The notes: a model not told the origin generated them from the sequence alone. 64,000 nucleotides of DNA from Rhizobiales bacterium Y(2018) (GCA_005502925.1 SCPD01000001.1:930001-994000); one strand, 5' to 3'; shown: positions 24,620 to 33,801, numbered from the stretch's first letter. Made by a program: numbers and translations.

Positions 24620-24703
24620 CTAGCTGACGGGCGCGAGCAGGAAGCGGCGGACAGCGAAGACGCCGTGAAGACCAGACTTCATCATATGGCGATCCGCAAA
24701 CAT
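24620..24703 (-). CDS. Candidate 27-aa leader peptide, copy 1
   Basis: This 27-codon ORF with ATG 24703 after GGAGCAGGGCC lies 200 bp upstream of paralogue 1. A second 27-codon ORF with the same ribosome site and the shared start M-x-x-DRHMM lies in the same position before paralogue 2. The two align without gaps (11 identical residues of 27). Equal length, start and ribosome site argue for translation or for a structured leader RNA. Function is unknown. Confidence 0.45.
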   Translation of the reverse strand: MFADRHMMKSGLHGVFAVRRFLLAPVS

Positions 24704-24793
24704 GGCCCTGCTCCAGAAGGCGCGCCCATCGCGCCGGGCCGCGTCAGTCGCACAAAATGCCCGGTTGCGCAAGTGTGCCAAGTTTGTAGAGAC

Positions 24794-24832
24794 GGTTCGA
24801 GGCCCGCCTGCGGCCGGCACCTCAGCGTGAGG
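24794..24832. repeat. Family-C palindromic repeat
   Basis: This is a diverged copy of the element at 18823 and 39018: TTCGAGGCCCGCC, a short loop, GGCACCTCAGCGTGAGG. It lies between the leader ORF at 24620 and the secreted protein gene at 24922. Confidence 0.75.
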
Positions 24833-24921
24833 TTCGAGACGCCCGATATTGACATTGCCCCCCAATCACCCGAGCTTGGGAAAGAGGCGGCGACCGCGAA
24901 CGTCATGGAGTGGAGGCTGGT

Positions 24922-25344
24922 ATGCGACGGATTCTTCTGGCGATGGCGTTCCTGGGTGCTGCGTCGCTGGCACTCGCAGCGACGCCAACCCCGCCGCCCG
25001 AACTCGAGGCGGCGCGCAAGGCGCTCGCCGCGGCAGTGAAGGCGCAGGACCGCAAGGCCATCGTGGCGTTGTCGCGGTTTCCGCTGGCCTTCAGCGGCTA
25101 TGAGATGCCTGACCAAATTGCCGAAGCAGATTTCCTGTCCGACCCGGACCTGTTCTCCGGGCTGTTCTTCCAAGGCGACGACCAGATCGTGGCCTGCCTC
25201 GCCACCACCCCGCTCGACTATCAAGAAGAGAACCCGGATTTCCCGGGCAGTCCCTGGGTCATCGGTTGCGACGGCAATCTCTATTATTTCGGCGAGGTCG
25301 ACAGCGCGTGGCGCTTCACCTCCTATATGAATGTCAATGAGTGA
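24922..25344 (+). CDS. Small secreted hypothetical protein
   Basis: The protein has 140 residues with a signal peptide (MRRILLAMAFLGAASLALAA). The mature part begins with a Pro-rich TPTPPP and a charged helix, then VALSRFPLAFSGYEMPDQI and two Cys (IVACLATT, VIGCDGNLYYF) that could form a disulfide. ATG 24922 follows GGAGG by 5 nt. It lies between the two paralogues and is convergent with the second, overlapping its 3' end by 22 bp. The pattern resembles small periplasmic proteins with a SnoaL/DUF4019-like shape, but I cannot assign a family. Confidence 0.75.
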   Translation: MRRILLAMAFLGAASLALAATPTPPPELEAARKALAAAVKAQDRKAIVALSRFPLAFSGYEMPDQIAEADFLSDPDLFSGLFFQGDDQIVACLATTPLDYQEENPDFPGSPWVIGCDGNLYYFGEVDSAWRFTSYMNVNE

Positions 25345-26288
25345 GGGGCGTCCATTCGCCAGAATCTGCCTTCCCGCCGCTCGAGCTTCTTTCTCAGCCA
25401 GCGCGGCTGGGCCGGCAGGATGAAAGCCGGCGGCTCGTCGGTCAGCGCGAAGCAGAAGCGTTTGGGCAGGTCGGTGTAGAGGGAGCGCGGCGGCTTGCGC
25501 CACTTCTTCCGCAGAAGGTTCTTGAGCGCGCAGCCGGTCTCGAAATGGTGATACCAGACGCGCCGGATGCCGAAGACGTGACCCAGCACATGGAGTGCGG
25601 CGGCCAGCACGGCTTCGCTCCAAATGGCGGCATAGGGCGGCAGGACCGTTTCGGTATAGAGCTTCAGACTCTCGCGCGCCTGCGGTGTCTTGAACTTGCC
25701 ATAGCCCCTCTGAGCCACCTCCAACGCCCGTTCGGCTTTCCTGATCCAGTCATTCTGCACCTCCTCAATCAGCGCCTCGCCCGAGGCGAGGTCGATATCG
25801 ATGCGCGCCCAGGCGAGCGTGTTGCGCCCTTCCTTGTTGACGGGATGATGCCAGTGGACGAACGGATTTTCCGCCGCATTGAAGATCAGTCGCCGGTACT
25901 GCTCATCATGCCCATGCGGGAAATTGAACTGCAGGACGAGCTGGCGCCGGGCCCGCGAGGTCTGGTTCCACAAGCGGTCGGCGTTCGTCTCCGAGCCCCA
26001 GCTGGTGAAGGTCACGACATAAGTCTCGACGGCCAGCGGCCATAACAGCTGAAGATCCTGATCACTCAGCCAGCCGTCGCCCTTCGCGGCGACAAGCGCT
26101 TTGATCGCCGGGCGCTCGAGCAGCCGGGCGAAGCGGCCTTCGCGCAAGACGCGGATGGGCAGGCGTGGCTGCAGCAGATCCTCCAGCAGCATCGCGGCAT
26201 AACGGTCCTTGTAATAGCGAAACAGCAAACGGCGCGACCGGCACAGTGCGCCCGCTCCGTTCCCATTCAAAACATCACGATCGATCAT
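25323..26288 (-). CDS. Conserved protein of unknown function, paralogue 2
   Basis: The protein has 321 residues, nearly the same length as paralogue 1 and alignable end to end, with the same RLLFRYYKDRYAAMLLED, ALIEEVQNDWIRKA and SLYTDLPKRFCF blocks. It has a short basic insertion (LLRKKWRKPPRS). The start is placed at ATG 26288 (MIDRD) by comparison; ATG 26294 is an alternative. The upstream DNA is also related between the copies, including a shared GCCGTCACGGGTTCAGAA segment and the 27-codon leader ORF, so the duplicated unit is about 1.2 kb. Function is unknown. Confidence 0.75.
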   Translation of the reverse strand: MIDRDVLNGNGAGALCRSRRLLFRYYKDRYAAMLLEDLLQPRLPIRVLREGRFARLLERPAIKALVAAKGDGWLSDQDLQLLWPLAVETYVVTFTSWGSETNADRLWNQTSRARRQLVLQFNFPHGHDEQYRRLIFNAAENPFVHWHHPVNKEGRNTLAWARIDIDLASGEALIEEVQNDWIRKAERALEVAQRGYGKFKTPQARESLKLYTETVLPPYAAIWSEAVLAAALHVLGHVFGIRRVWYHHFETGCALKNLLRKKWRKPPRSLYTDLPKRFCFALTDEPPAFILPAQPRWLRKKLERREGRFWRMDAPHSLTFI

Positions 26289-26440
26289 CGTCATCAGCCA
26301 ATAGCTCGCCCGCCCCGCAAGCCATGGAAGGCCGCAAGGTGAGACGCGACAGGACGGACGCGGGCGCGCCAAAGCGCGCACGGTCACGCCGTCACGGGTT
26401 CAGAAATTCAAAGGGTGAGAGGTTGATATCCGGCTGGGGC

Positions 26441-26524
26441 TCAGCCGGCCGACGCAATAAGCAGCGGCCGGGTGCCGTCAGCGCCCGGAAGATCAGCACC
26501 CATCATATGGCGATCTTCACACAT
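26441..26524 (-). CDS. Candidate 27-aa leader peptide, copy 2
   Basis: ATG 26524 lies a few bases after GGAGCA. It has 27 codons ending TGA, 152 bp upstream of paralogue 2. It shares D-R-H-M-M at positions 4-8, Leu12, Gly14, Arg19, Leu22 and Ala24 with copy 1. The DNA around the start (GATCGCCATATGATG) is identical in both. A leader peptide or a conserved 5' RNA element are both possible. Confidence 0.45.
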   Translation of the reverse strand: MCEDRHMMGADLPGADGTRPLLIASAG

Positions 26525-26666
26525 AGCCGTTGCTCCAGATTTCGCGCGTCATGCGCGGAGGGTGCACTTGGCATAAAAGGCGACGCAAAGCAAGTGTTGG
26601 ACGGGAAACGGAATGGGAGGAAGCGGAAAGACCACTTTATCGAACCGCGTAAGCCTCTACCTGGAT

Positions 26667-26855
26667 TCCCCTTCTCCCGCGTGCGGGAGAAGGTGGCCGA
26701 AGGCCGGATGAGGGTGTCGGGCAGTTAATCATTAGCTCCGATCTTCGAGGCTTGGATTCGGGTGTTCAGCAAAGAAGTTGTTGAATCTGCAAACGGCACG
26801 AACACCCTCATCCGCCCTATCGGGCACCTTCTCCCGCAAGCGGGAGAAGGGGGAA
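26667..26855. repeat. Inverted pair of family-B palindromic repeats
   Basis: Copies at 26667-26718 and 26802-26855 face each other around an 83-bp spacer. Each carries ACACCCTCATCCG..., a short stem and CTTCTCCCGCAAGCGGGAGAAGG or its complement. Other copies are at 52107, 55707 and 55781. The remaining parts of the gene-free 26525-26963 stretch show only GC-rich repeat-like debris (a partial copy near 26910-26950). Confidence 0.85.
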
Positions 26856-26963
26856 ATCTTGATACACTGTACCTCCTCACTTTCCCCGGACAGCCCTTCG
26901 TAAGCAGGAAAAGGGGGATGAGGGTGAGTTCCGCGCTCGCGCGGGGCGAGGTATCAGCTCATG

Positions 26964-27923
26964 CTATTGGCCGGCCCACCTTTCGAATGCCGTCAATGTG
27001 TGCAGCGCGCTTTGGATGGTGGGCGTGGCGACCTCGGCGGAGTTGAGGAAAATGATGCGGTCCTCGCGCGCCGCCCGCACGAAACGATTCCAGCCGGGCG
27101 CGATCGCATCGAGCCGGGCGCGGATTTTTTCCGGGCTTTGATCGGGGCTCAGATAGCTGTTCATGACAACGAGCACGTCCGGATCGAGCCGGGCGAATTC
27201 CTCGGAGCTCAAGGGAACCGCGAAACCGCGGCCCGGCGTCGCCTCGCTCGTCACGCGGCTCGACCAGTCATAGGGCGTGTAGCCCAGATCCCGTATCGCC
27301 TGAACCGCACCCGAGACGTCACGTACAGCGCTCACCTGGTCGAAGACGATGACGGCAAGATAGGTCTTGCCGCGCGTTTCGGCGGGCAGCCGGCCCTTCA
27401 CGTCCGCCACCCGTGCGAGATAGCCGGCCTGCTTGGCCGCGAAGACATCCTTGCGCCCCAAAAGCTCGGCGAGGCGCTTCTCGATCGAGAAGCCGGATTC
27501 GCCGCCCGCCATCGTCGCCTGCAGATAGACCGGCGCAATCGCCGAAAGCGCCTGGACCTGGGCCTGCTGCTGGCCCATGCCGATAATCAGATCGGGTTTC
27601 AGGGCGCGCACCTTCTCGAGGTCGATATTGCCGATTGGTCCTATGCCGGCGATCCGGAGCGCCGGATCGTCGCCGAAAACGCTCTTGATGAAATCGACAT
27701 CGATCTGGCTGCCGCCGTCATCGGCGCGCCCATAGACGCCGACGACATCGAGACCGAGCTCGATGAGTGGCAGCGCCAGCAACGCTTCATGCAAAGCGAT
27801 GATCCGTTGCGGCTTCGCCGGAATTTCCACCGTGCGGCCGGCATCGTCCACCACCTGCCGCGTCTCGGCGAAGGCCTGGCCGGCAAGAAGGAGGGCAACG
27901 AGAACCAGAATGAACTTCTTCAT
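26964..27923 (-). CDS. Periplasmic iron-chelate/hemin ABC transporter substrate-binding protein
   Basis: The protein has 319 residues with a signal peptide (MKKFILVLVALLLAGQAFA). The type III binding fold starts RQVVDDAGRTVEIPAKPQRIIAL, the usual FecB/BtuF/HmuT opening. KPDLIIGMGQQQ leads into the long linker helix (GFSIEKRLAELLGRK), and the second lobe ends near LTAFERWAGQ. It captures an Fe chelate, heme or cobalamin in the periplasm for the two permeases and ATPase encoded upstream. It is the last gene of a five-gene minus-strand operon. Confidence 0.9.
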   Translation of the reverse strand: MKKFILVLVALLLAGQAFAETRQVVDDAGRTVEIPAKPQRIIALHEALLALPLIELGLDVVGVYGRADDGGSQIDVDFIKSVFGDDPALRIAGIGPIGNIDLEKVRALKPDLIIGMGQQQAQVQALSAIAPVYLQATMAGGESGFSIEKRLAELLGRKDVFAAKQAGYLARVADVKGRLPAETRGKTYLAVIVFDQVSAVRDVSGAVQAIRDLGYTPYDWSSRVTSEATPGRGFAVPLSSEEFARLDPDVLVVMNSYLSPDQSPEKIRARLDAIAPGWNRFVRAAREDRIIFLNSAEVATPTIQSALHTLTAFERWAGQ

Positions 27924-27935
27924 ATGCGTTTTCCT

Positions 27936-29000
27936 TTATTGACCGCGCATCCGGCGCGCGCTGCGCAGCCGCAAGGTGGTGATGAACATGGGGACGCCGA
28001 GCATCACGATGGCGAGGCCGGTGGGAAGCGGAAGCTCGCCGGCGAGACCACGGGTCAACATGTCGGCGCAGACGACGAGCAGCGCGCCGACGGCGGCGGA
28101 CAGCAGCAGGCGCGCCCGGCCGGAAGCGGGCGAGATGAAATTCGCCAGATGCGGCGCCATCACTCCCAGAAAGGCGAGAGGCCCGACCGCCGATACGGCG
28201 GCCGAGGTGAGAAGCACGGCGGTGACGAGAATGACCGGTTTGGAGAAAGAGAGATTCTCGCCGAGCGACATCGCCATCTGGTCGCCGAGATCATAACTGC
28301 GCAACGCGCGCCCGAGAAAAAGGATCGCCGGCACGCCGAGCGCGAACCACGGCGTGAAGGTGGCGAGGCTCTGCCATGACGCCCGAAACATCGAGCCCGC
28401 CATCCAGTCCGCCAGCGCCAGAGAGACCTCGGGCGGCGTGTAGAGCAAAAGGATCGAGGTCACCGACGATAAAGACGTCTCGACCGCGATGCCCATCAGG
28501 AGGATCGCCATGCCCCCGGCATTGGCACGACCGACCAGGATCACCAGAAGCACGCCGACCGCGAGGCCCCCGGCGAGGGCGGCCAGCGGCAGCCAGCCTT
28601 GCGGCAGGCCGGGCAGGAAGACGAAGATGACCAGAAGAGCCGTCATCGATCCCTGGCTCAGGCCAAGGAGTCCCGGATCGGCAAGCGGATTCTGGGCCAG
28701 CGACTGCAGCATGGCGCCGGTCAGCGCGACCGAGGCGCCAACCAGAATGCCCATGAGAATACGCGGCAGCCGGACGTCCCAGACGGCAAAGGAGAGATCG
28801 CTCGCATCGGGACCGTGCCATAGAACGGCAATGGCATCCGCCATGCCGACCGGCGTGGAGCCGACCGTCAGCGACGCGGCCGCGGCCAGGAGAATGGCGA
28901 GGCTCAGGCCGGACAGCGCGACGACGTCGGCCAGGCGTATCGTCAGGCCTCCGGCGAAACGCACAATAAGGCGGCCGTCCAAGGCCCGGGTCACGGTCAT
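27936..29000 (-). CDS. FecCD-type ABC transporter permease, second subunit
   Basis: The protein has 354 residues with about ten membrane helices. FecCD hallmarks are visible: VRLPRILMGILVGASVALTG, NPLADPGLLGLSQG and SAVGPLAFLGVMAPHLAN, which contains the EAA-like coupling loop for the ATPase. ATG 29000 overlaps the end of the upstream permease gene by 4 bp (ATGA). The two different permeases form a heterodimer as in FecCD or FepDG. The N-terminal 40 residues are longer than usual. Confidence 0.92.
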   Translation of the reverse strand: MTVTRALDGRLIVRFAGGLTIRLADVVALSGLSLAILLAAAASLTVGSTPVGMADAIAVLWHGPDASDLSFAVWDVRLPRILMGILVGASVALTGAMLQSLAQNPLADPGLLGLSQGSMTALLVIFVFLPGLPQGWLPLAALAGGLAVGVLLVILVGRANAGGMAILLMGIAVETSLSSVTSILLLYTPPEVSLALADWMAGSMFRASWQSLATFTPWFALGVPAILFLGRALRSYDLGDQMAMSLGENLSFSKPVILVTAVLLTSAAVSAVGPLAFLGVMAPHLANFISPASGRARLLLSAAVGALLVVCADMLTRGLAGELPLPTGLAIVMLGVPMFITTLRLRSARRMRGQ

Positions 29001-30016
29001 CGCCAGGCCCCACGTTCGGACGCGGACAGATAATAACGCTTGACGATGAGGGCGAAGACGATGCCGCCGAGCAGGTCCATCATGATGCCGGTGTTGAGGA
29101 CATGCGGTGCGAAGGCCGAACGTGCCGCAAGATCGGCGAGCAGACAGATCGCGGCGCCCAGCACGGCATTGGCCGGCAGCGCCAGGCGGAAGGACGCGCC
29201 GACAAGCGGGCGCACGATATGCGGCGTGACGAGGCCGACAAAGCCGATCGGCCCGCAGATCGCGACGGCGACACTCACCGACACCACGACCGCGCCGATG
29301 GAAAGCCAGGTGATGCGGGTCACGTCGACCCCGGCGGACGCTGCCTTGTCGCGCCCGAGCGTAATGAGGGTCAGCGGCCGCGCCATCGCCAAAAGCATCA
29401 CGAGGCCGAGCGCGCCCAGCCACCAGAAGTCGCGCAGACGATCCACATAGACATGGTTGATGTTGCCGGTGGCCCAGCTCAGAAAATCGCTGCGGCGCGA
29501 GGGGCTGCTCAGCATGATGGTATTGGCGATGGCGCCATGCAGCATCGACAGGACGGCGCCGGAAAGAATGAAGGCGAGGCCGTGCGGCTCCTTCGACGAG
29601 ACGATCAGGCGGGTGACGAGCAGACAGCTCAGAAAACCGAAGAAACCGCCGAGGATGGCGGCAAGGCCCTGCCCTTGCGACGGCACGTCGAGCAGGAAGG
29701 CGGCGATGACGACGAACAGCATGGCGCCGGAACTAACGCCGAGAATGCCGGGCGATGCCAGCGGGTTTCGCGTGAGCCCCTGGAGCACCGCGCCCCCGCA
29801 GGCCATTACCGCGCCCAGGAAGACGGCGATGAGCGCCCGCGGCAGGCGCTGATAGAAGACGACGAAGTGGTCGTAATTGTCGGGATCGAACGCGAAAAGC
29901 GCAGTCACCACGCTTCTCGGACTCATCGCGGATGCGCCGAAGGACAGATTGGCGATGAAGGCGATGATCGCTATCGCGAGAATGCCCGCCATTGCGGGAT
30001 AACGCCGCCCGTTCAT
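28997..30016 (-). CDS. FecCD-type ABC transporter permease, first subunit
   Basis: The protein has 339 residues with about ten helices. It has YQRLPRALIAVFLGAVMACGGAVLQ, NPLASPGILGVSSGAML and CGPIGFVGLVTPHIVRPL, all at FecCD positions. The gene is flanked by 4-bp overlaps on both sides, with the ATPase upstream and the second permease downstream. Together they import an iron chelate or heme from the periplasm. The first helix follows immediately after a short basic N-terminus. Confidence 0.93.
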   Translation of the reverse strand: MNGRRYPAMAGILAIAIIAFIANLSFGASAMSPRSVVTALFAFDPDNYDHFVVFYQRLPRALIAVFLGAVMACGGAVLQGLTRNPLASPGILGVSSGAMLFVVIAAFLLDVPSQGQGLAAILGGFFGFLSCLLVTRLIVSSKEPHGLAFILSGAVLSMLHGAIANTIMLSSPSRRSDFLSWATGNINHVYVDRLRDFWWLGALGLVMLLAMARPLTLITLGRDKAASAGVDVTRITWLSIGAVVVSVSVAVAICGPIGFVGLVTPHIVRPLVGASFRLALPANAVLGAAICLLADLAARSAFAPHVLNTGIMMDLLGGIVFALIVKRYYLSASERGAWR

Positions 30017-30804
30017 GCCGGCGCTTGCGGCGCGTGAGCGGGCAGGCAGACGAGACGCCCGCCCCTGGCGAAAACATCGGCGTCGAAATCGAAGACGTCG
30101 CGCACGCTCTCCGCACTTATCGTGTCGGCCGTCGGCCCTTGCGCGAATATTCGCCCGTCGCGCATCATGACGACATCGTCGGCAAAGGCCGCCGTCAGAT
30201 TGAGGTCGTGCAGCACGGCCACGATCGTCTTGCCGCGGCGGGTGAGCGCGCGGAGAAGATCGAGGATCGAATACTGGAAATGCACATCGAGATGATTGAC
30301 CGGCTCATCCAGGAGGATGATGTCGGTGTCCTGCGCCAGGATCATCGCGATCCAGGCGCGCTGGCGCTGGCCACCGGACAAGGCATTCACGGGCCGCGCC
30401 GCCAATCCCTCGAGGGCGACGGTTGCCAGCGCGTCGGCGAAAAGCGAACGATCGCGCTCATCGGGGCCGCCGAAGAGAGAGTAGCGCGCATAGCCGCCGA
30501 GCTCGACCAGCTCGGCGAGGCTGATGTAATCGGGGCAGTGGTTCTCCTGCGGGAGATAGGCGATGCGCCGGGCAAGCTCGCGCCGCGGGATGCCCGACAG
30601 CGCGGCGCCGCCCAGCGCGATGTCGCCCGTGACATGCGGCAGAAATCCCATGATCGCCTTGATCAGGGTCGATTTTCCGCAGCCATTCGGTCCGACCAGC
30701 GCGGTGAAGCGGCCGGTGGCGAAGCCGAGCGAGACGTCGTTCACGACCGGCCGCGCACCCGGCGCATAGGCGACAGTGAGACGATCACAGGTGAGCGCTG
30801 ACAC
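30013..30804 (-). CDS. FecE-type ABC transporter ATPase
   Basis: The protein has 263 residues with a full nucleotide-binding domain: Walker A GPNGCGKSTL, Q-loop YLPQENHCPD, signature LSGGQRQRAWIAM, Walker B IILLDEPVNHLD and the switch HDLNLTAAF. It powers the two FecCD permeases. The start is GTG 30804, 12 bp from the TonB receptor stop, and the gene overlaps the first permease by 4 bp. Confidence 0.95.
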   Translation of the reverse strand: MSALTCDRLTVAYAPGARPVVNDVSLGFATGRFTALVGPNGCGKSTLIKAIMGFLPHVTGDIALGGAALSGIPRRELARRIAYLPQENHCPDYISLAELVELGGYARYSLFGGPDERDRSLFADALATVALEGLAARPVNALSGGQRQRAWIAMILAQDTDIILLDEPVNHLDVHFQYSILDLLRALTRRGKTIVAVLHDLNLTAAFADDVVMMRDGRIFAQGPTADTISAESVRDVFDFDADVFARGGRLVCLPAHAPQAPA

Positions 30805-30815
30805 GGCCGCAGTGT

Positions 30816-32876
30816 CTAAAAGTCGAGCCGCAGGCCGACGCCATAGGCGCGCGGCTGGAGCATGGTGGCGCTGATGACGCTGCCCCGGCCGCCGATCGAT
30901 GTCGGCGCTTCCTCGTCGAGGACATTCTTCACATAGCCGAAGAGCTTCATCTTGTCGGTGATCTGGAAGGCGGCGTTGACATTGGCCACCGTGTAGGCAT
31001 CGACGGCGAAGGCCGGCGTGTTGGCGTCATCGGAGTAATAGCCATCGACATGGCGGATATTGCCGCCGACATTGAAGCGCTCGAAAACATCCCAGTCGAA
31101 GCCGGCGCCCAGCATATAGCCCGGCGACTTGGCGAACTCATTGCCTTCGAAATCGACGGAAGAGTCCGAGAATTTCGTCACCTCGGTCCGCAACACCCCG
31201 GCCTGGCCGTTCAGCCGGAACTTGTCGGTCACGCTCCAGGTCGCCCCCAGCTCGAAGCCATAGGCATGCGAGCGGTCGGCGTTGAGCGTGAGGCTGGTGG
31301 TGAGATCGATGTCGGGAATGTAGGTCTGCGCGTAGCGCTGGCCGTCATAATAGTCGCTGTAGAACAGGTTGCCGGTGACGATGAGCCGGTCGCCGAGCAG
31401 GCTGGCGCGGCCGAAGAGCTCATAGTTCCAGACGGTCTCCTGCTTGAAGGGCACGAAGATCCGCCGCGTCGTGTCGAGCGATACGCCGCCCGGATTGTAG
31501 CCCCGGTTCACCAGGGCGCCGACCGTCACCTCGGGCGTCAGCTGATAGGCGACGGAAATCTTCGGCAACAGCGCATCGAAGGTCTCGTCGAACTCCACCG
31601 GGCTCGTCACATAGGTGCCGTTGCGCTCCATCGCATCGTGCTGATAGCGCAGACCGCCCGTCACCGACCATCTGTCGGTCAGCCGGTAGGTCATCTCCGA
31701 ATAGAGGCCCATGCTGTCCTTCTCATCCTTGAACTCGATGCCGCCGAGAAAATGCAGCGCCTCATCCGCCTCGGTCCGGCGCAGGAACAGTCCGACGACG
31801 CCGGTCAAGCGGCCGGCCAGAGCGTCGAAAGTCGCCCGCGCTTCGTTGGAGACGTCTTCCTGATCGATCTCGGCCGATCCGTTGTTGGAGGGATTGTAGA
31901 GCCGCTCGATGTCGGTGACCGAATATTGCGTCTGGTTGTACAGCTTGACGCCCCTGCCCGTGTCGTAGCTCATATCGAGAATGCCGGTATCGGTCCGGTT
32001 GTCCCAGCTGACCACGGCCGTGGCGTCGCTCTCATAACCCTTGAAGGGATAAGGCACCGATTCCGCCTGGGGGCCGGTCGATTCACTGTGGTTGTAGGTG
32101 AGCTTGGCCTCGAAACCCGGGATCGCCGCCGGCACCCACAGAAGCTTGGCGCGGCCATTGGCGACAGAAATGTCAGGATCCGCATCACCCGGGTCGAAGA
32201 CGGGATTGGTGAATTTGACGATGCTGTCGCGGCCATAGAAGTCGAGCGCCACGCGCGCCGCGAGCTGGTCCTTGATCAAGGGCGTTGAGCCGGCAAACGA
32301 GGCGCGATATCCGTCCCGGTTGCTGATGACGCCCTGAAGCGAGGCTTCCGGCGTCCAGGTCGGGTCCTTGGTCTTGATGATGAACGCGCCGGCGATGCTG
32401 TTGGCGCCCTGCGCTGTCGTCTGGGGACCGCGGAACACCTCCATCGAGTCGATGTCCCAGACCGACGTATCACCGAAATAGAGCTCGTTGTAGCTCACAT
32501 ACCGCCCGTCGACATTGATGGTCGCGCGCGGCACCGTGCCGCCATAAAACGCGGTGACCCCGGTATTCGGCCCCTCGATCGCCTGGCCGCGAATGGTGCC
32601 GGCGCCGATATTGTTCGGCACATACACATTGGGCACGTTGCTCAGCACTTCCTTGGCGGTCTGGTCCTGCGGATTCTTCTCGATCTCCTTGCCCGAAATC
32701 ACGCTGACCGACGAAGCGGTTTCAAAGATGCTGCGGGCAATGCGTTCGCCGGTCACCACAATCGTGTCGAGAATGGTTTCATCGCCTGAATCCTGCGCCT
32801 GAGCCGGAACAGCGATGACGGAAAGAATGGCCAGCGCGCTCGCGCTGCGCAGAGCGGTAGATGAATTGAGAGACAT
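30816..32876 (-). CDS. TonB-dependent outer-membrane receptor
   Basis: The protein has 686 residues with a signal peptide (ALRSASALAILSVIAVPAQAQ). The TonB box region ETILDTIVVTGERI is followed by the plug (VSVISGKEIEKNPQ... SIAGAFIIKTKD), a barrel of about 22 strands, and the terminal aromatic QPRAYGVGLRLDF. It should import a ferric chelate (or related metal complex) into the periplasm, matching the FecBCDE-type transporter downstream. ATG 32876 has GGGGA upstream. It is divergent from an IclR gene. Confidence 0.93.
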   Translation of the reverse strand: MSLNSSTALRSASALAILSVIAVPAQAQDSGDETILDTIVVTGERIARSIFETASSVSVISGKEIEKNPQDQTAKEVLSNVPNVYVPNNIGAGTIRGQAIEGPNTGVTAFYGGTVPRATINVDGRYVSYNELYFGDTSVWDIDSMEVFRGPQTTAQGANSIAGAFIIKTKDPTWTPEASLQGVISNRDGYRASFAGSTPLIKDQLAARVALDFYGRDSIVKFTNPVFDPGDADPDISVANGRAKLLWVPAAIPGFEAKLTYNHSESTGPQAESVPYPFKGYESDATAVVSWDNRTDTGILDMSYDTGRGVKLYNQTQYSVTDIERLYNPSNNGSAEIDQEDVSNEARATFDALAGRLTGVVGLFLRRTEADEALHFLGGIEFKDEKDSMGLYSEMTYRLTDRWSVTGGLRYQHDAMERNGTYVTSPVEFDETFDALLPKISVAYQLTPEVTVGALVNRGYNPGGVSLDTTRRIFVPFKQETVWNYELFGRASLLGDRLIVTGNLFYSDYYDGQRYAQTYIPDIDLTTSLTLNADRSHAYGFELGATWSVTDKFRLNGQAGVLRTEVTKFSDSSVDFEGNEFAKSPGYMLGAGFDWDVFERFNVGGNIRHVDGYYSDDANTPAFAVDAYTVANVNAAFQITDKMKLFGYVKNVLDEEAPTSIGGRGSVISATMLQPRAYGVGLRLDF

Positions 32877-32950
32877 GACTTCCCCGTCCGTCGAAAAATG
32901 CTGGCTAGCTAGGGGCAGTCCATGGCTCGCGACCTGAATTCCACTATGCA

Positions 32951-32969
32951 TGACGCATTCTGCATGTCA
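32951..32969. promoter_or_regulatory. Candidate operator between TonB receptor and IclR genes
   Basis: TGACGCATTCTGCATGTCA has inverted ends (TGAC/GTCA) around a GCA-TTC-TGC core. It lies in the divergent region between the TonB receptor start (32876) and the IclR start. It could bind the IclR protein or an iron regulator. Assignment rests on symmetry alone. Confidence 0.35.
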
Positions 32970-33023
32970 ATAATACCTGACAAATCCAGTCGTGTATTAT
33001 GTCGCACCAGGAATGGACCATCG

Positions 33024-33797
33024 ATGATCAGGCAACCCGATAAGACGGGCATGAAAAAAGGCAGGCGTTCGAGCACTATCCAGTCGGTGTCGATCGCCGC
33101 GCGCTTTCTCGACATATTGGCGAATGCCGAGGGCCCCCTGGCGCTGCGCGAGATCGCCAAGCGCGGGCAAACCGGAACATCGACGGCGCATCGCTATATG
33201 CAGACCCTCGTGAAGGAGGGCTTCGTGGCGCAGGATGTCGCCAATGGCCATTACGATCTGGGTCCCGCGGCACTGAGCATCGGCATCGGCGCCTTGCGGC
33301 GCATCGAGCCGGTGGAAGTGGCGGCACGGCACATGAAGGCCTTGTCGCTGCGCCTTGCGGCGAGCTGCGGCGTGGCGATCTGGACCGAGCGCGGCCCGAC
33401 CATCATCCGCTGGTACAGGAGCGCCCATTTCGTGATCAGCACCGTGGCGCTCGGCGATGTATTGCCGCTCGACAAAACCGCCTGCGGATTCGTCTTTCAA
33501 GCCTATCTTCCATCCGAGAGGATCAAGGCCGCACGCAAGCTGCAGCCGGCGCGCTTCCGCGGCACGATGCCGACGACCGCCACGCTGGACGCCGTGCGCG
33601 AGGCCGGCGGCGCGGATCTGTCGGAGCATCTGTTCTCGCTGCTCACCGGCAAGGCCGCGCCGGTCTTCGATGCACAGAAGGAAATCGCCTGCGTCATGAC
33701 CACGGTTTCGGCCATCGATGCCGCCAATGCGCAGGAACACGGGAAGGAGCTGTTCGCCGCGGCGCGGGCCGCCTCCCGCGAATGCGGCGGCGGCTGA
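33024..33797 (+). CDS. IclR-family transcriptional regulator
   Basis: The protein has about 257 residues. The winged helix is typical (IQSVSIAARFLDILANAEGPLALREIAKRGQTGTSTAHRYMQTL), and the effector domain contains LPLDKTACGFVFQAYLP and an AIDAANAQEH C-terminal helix. The start is uncertain: ATG 33024 gives a usual IclR length, but ATG 32922 (AGGGG 7 nt upstream, 291 residues) and ATG 33051 are possible. It sits between the TonB receptor and LLM genes, which flank it, and likely controls the iron-chelate locus in response to a small organic acid or the chelator. Confidence 0.85.
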   Translation: MIRQPDKTGMKKGRRSSTIQSVSIAARFLDILANAEGPLALREIAKRGQTGTSTAHRYMQTLVKEGFVAQDVANGHYDLGPAALSIGIGALRRIEPVEVAARHMKALSLRLAASCGVAIWTERGPTIIRWYRSAHFVISTVALGDVLPLDKTACGFVFQAYLPSERIKAARKLQPARFRGTMPTTATLDAVREAGGADLSEHLFSLLTGKAAPVFDAQKEIACVMTTVSAIDAANAQEHGKELFAAARAASRECGGG

Positions 33798-33801
33798 CGC
33801 C

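Noticed and set aside
26961-28379. 472-codon plus-strand ORF
   Set aside because: It is antisense to the binding-protein and permease genes; the sequence is Arg/Gly/His-rich shadow without recognisable domains.
31050-32288. 412-codon plus-strand ORF
   Set aside because: It is antisense to the TonB receptor, which has a signal peptide, plug and terminal aromatic motif.
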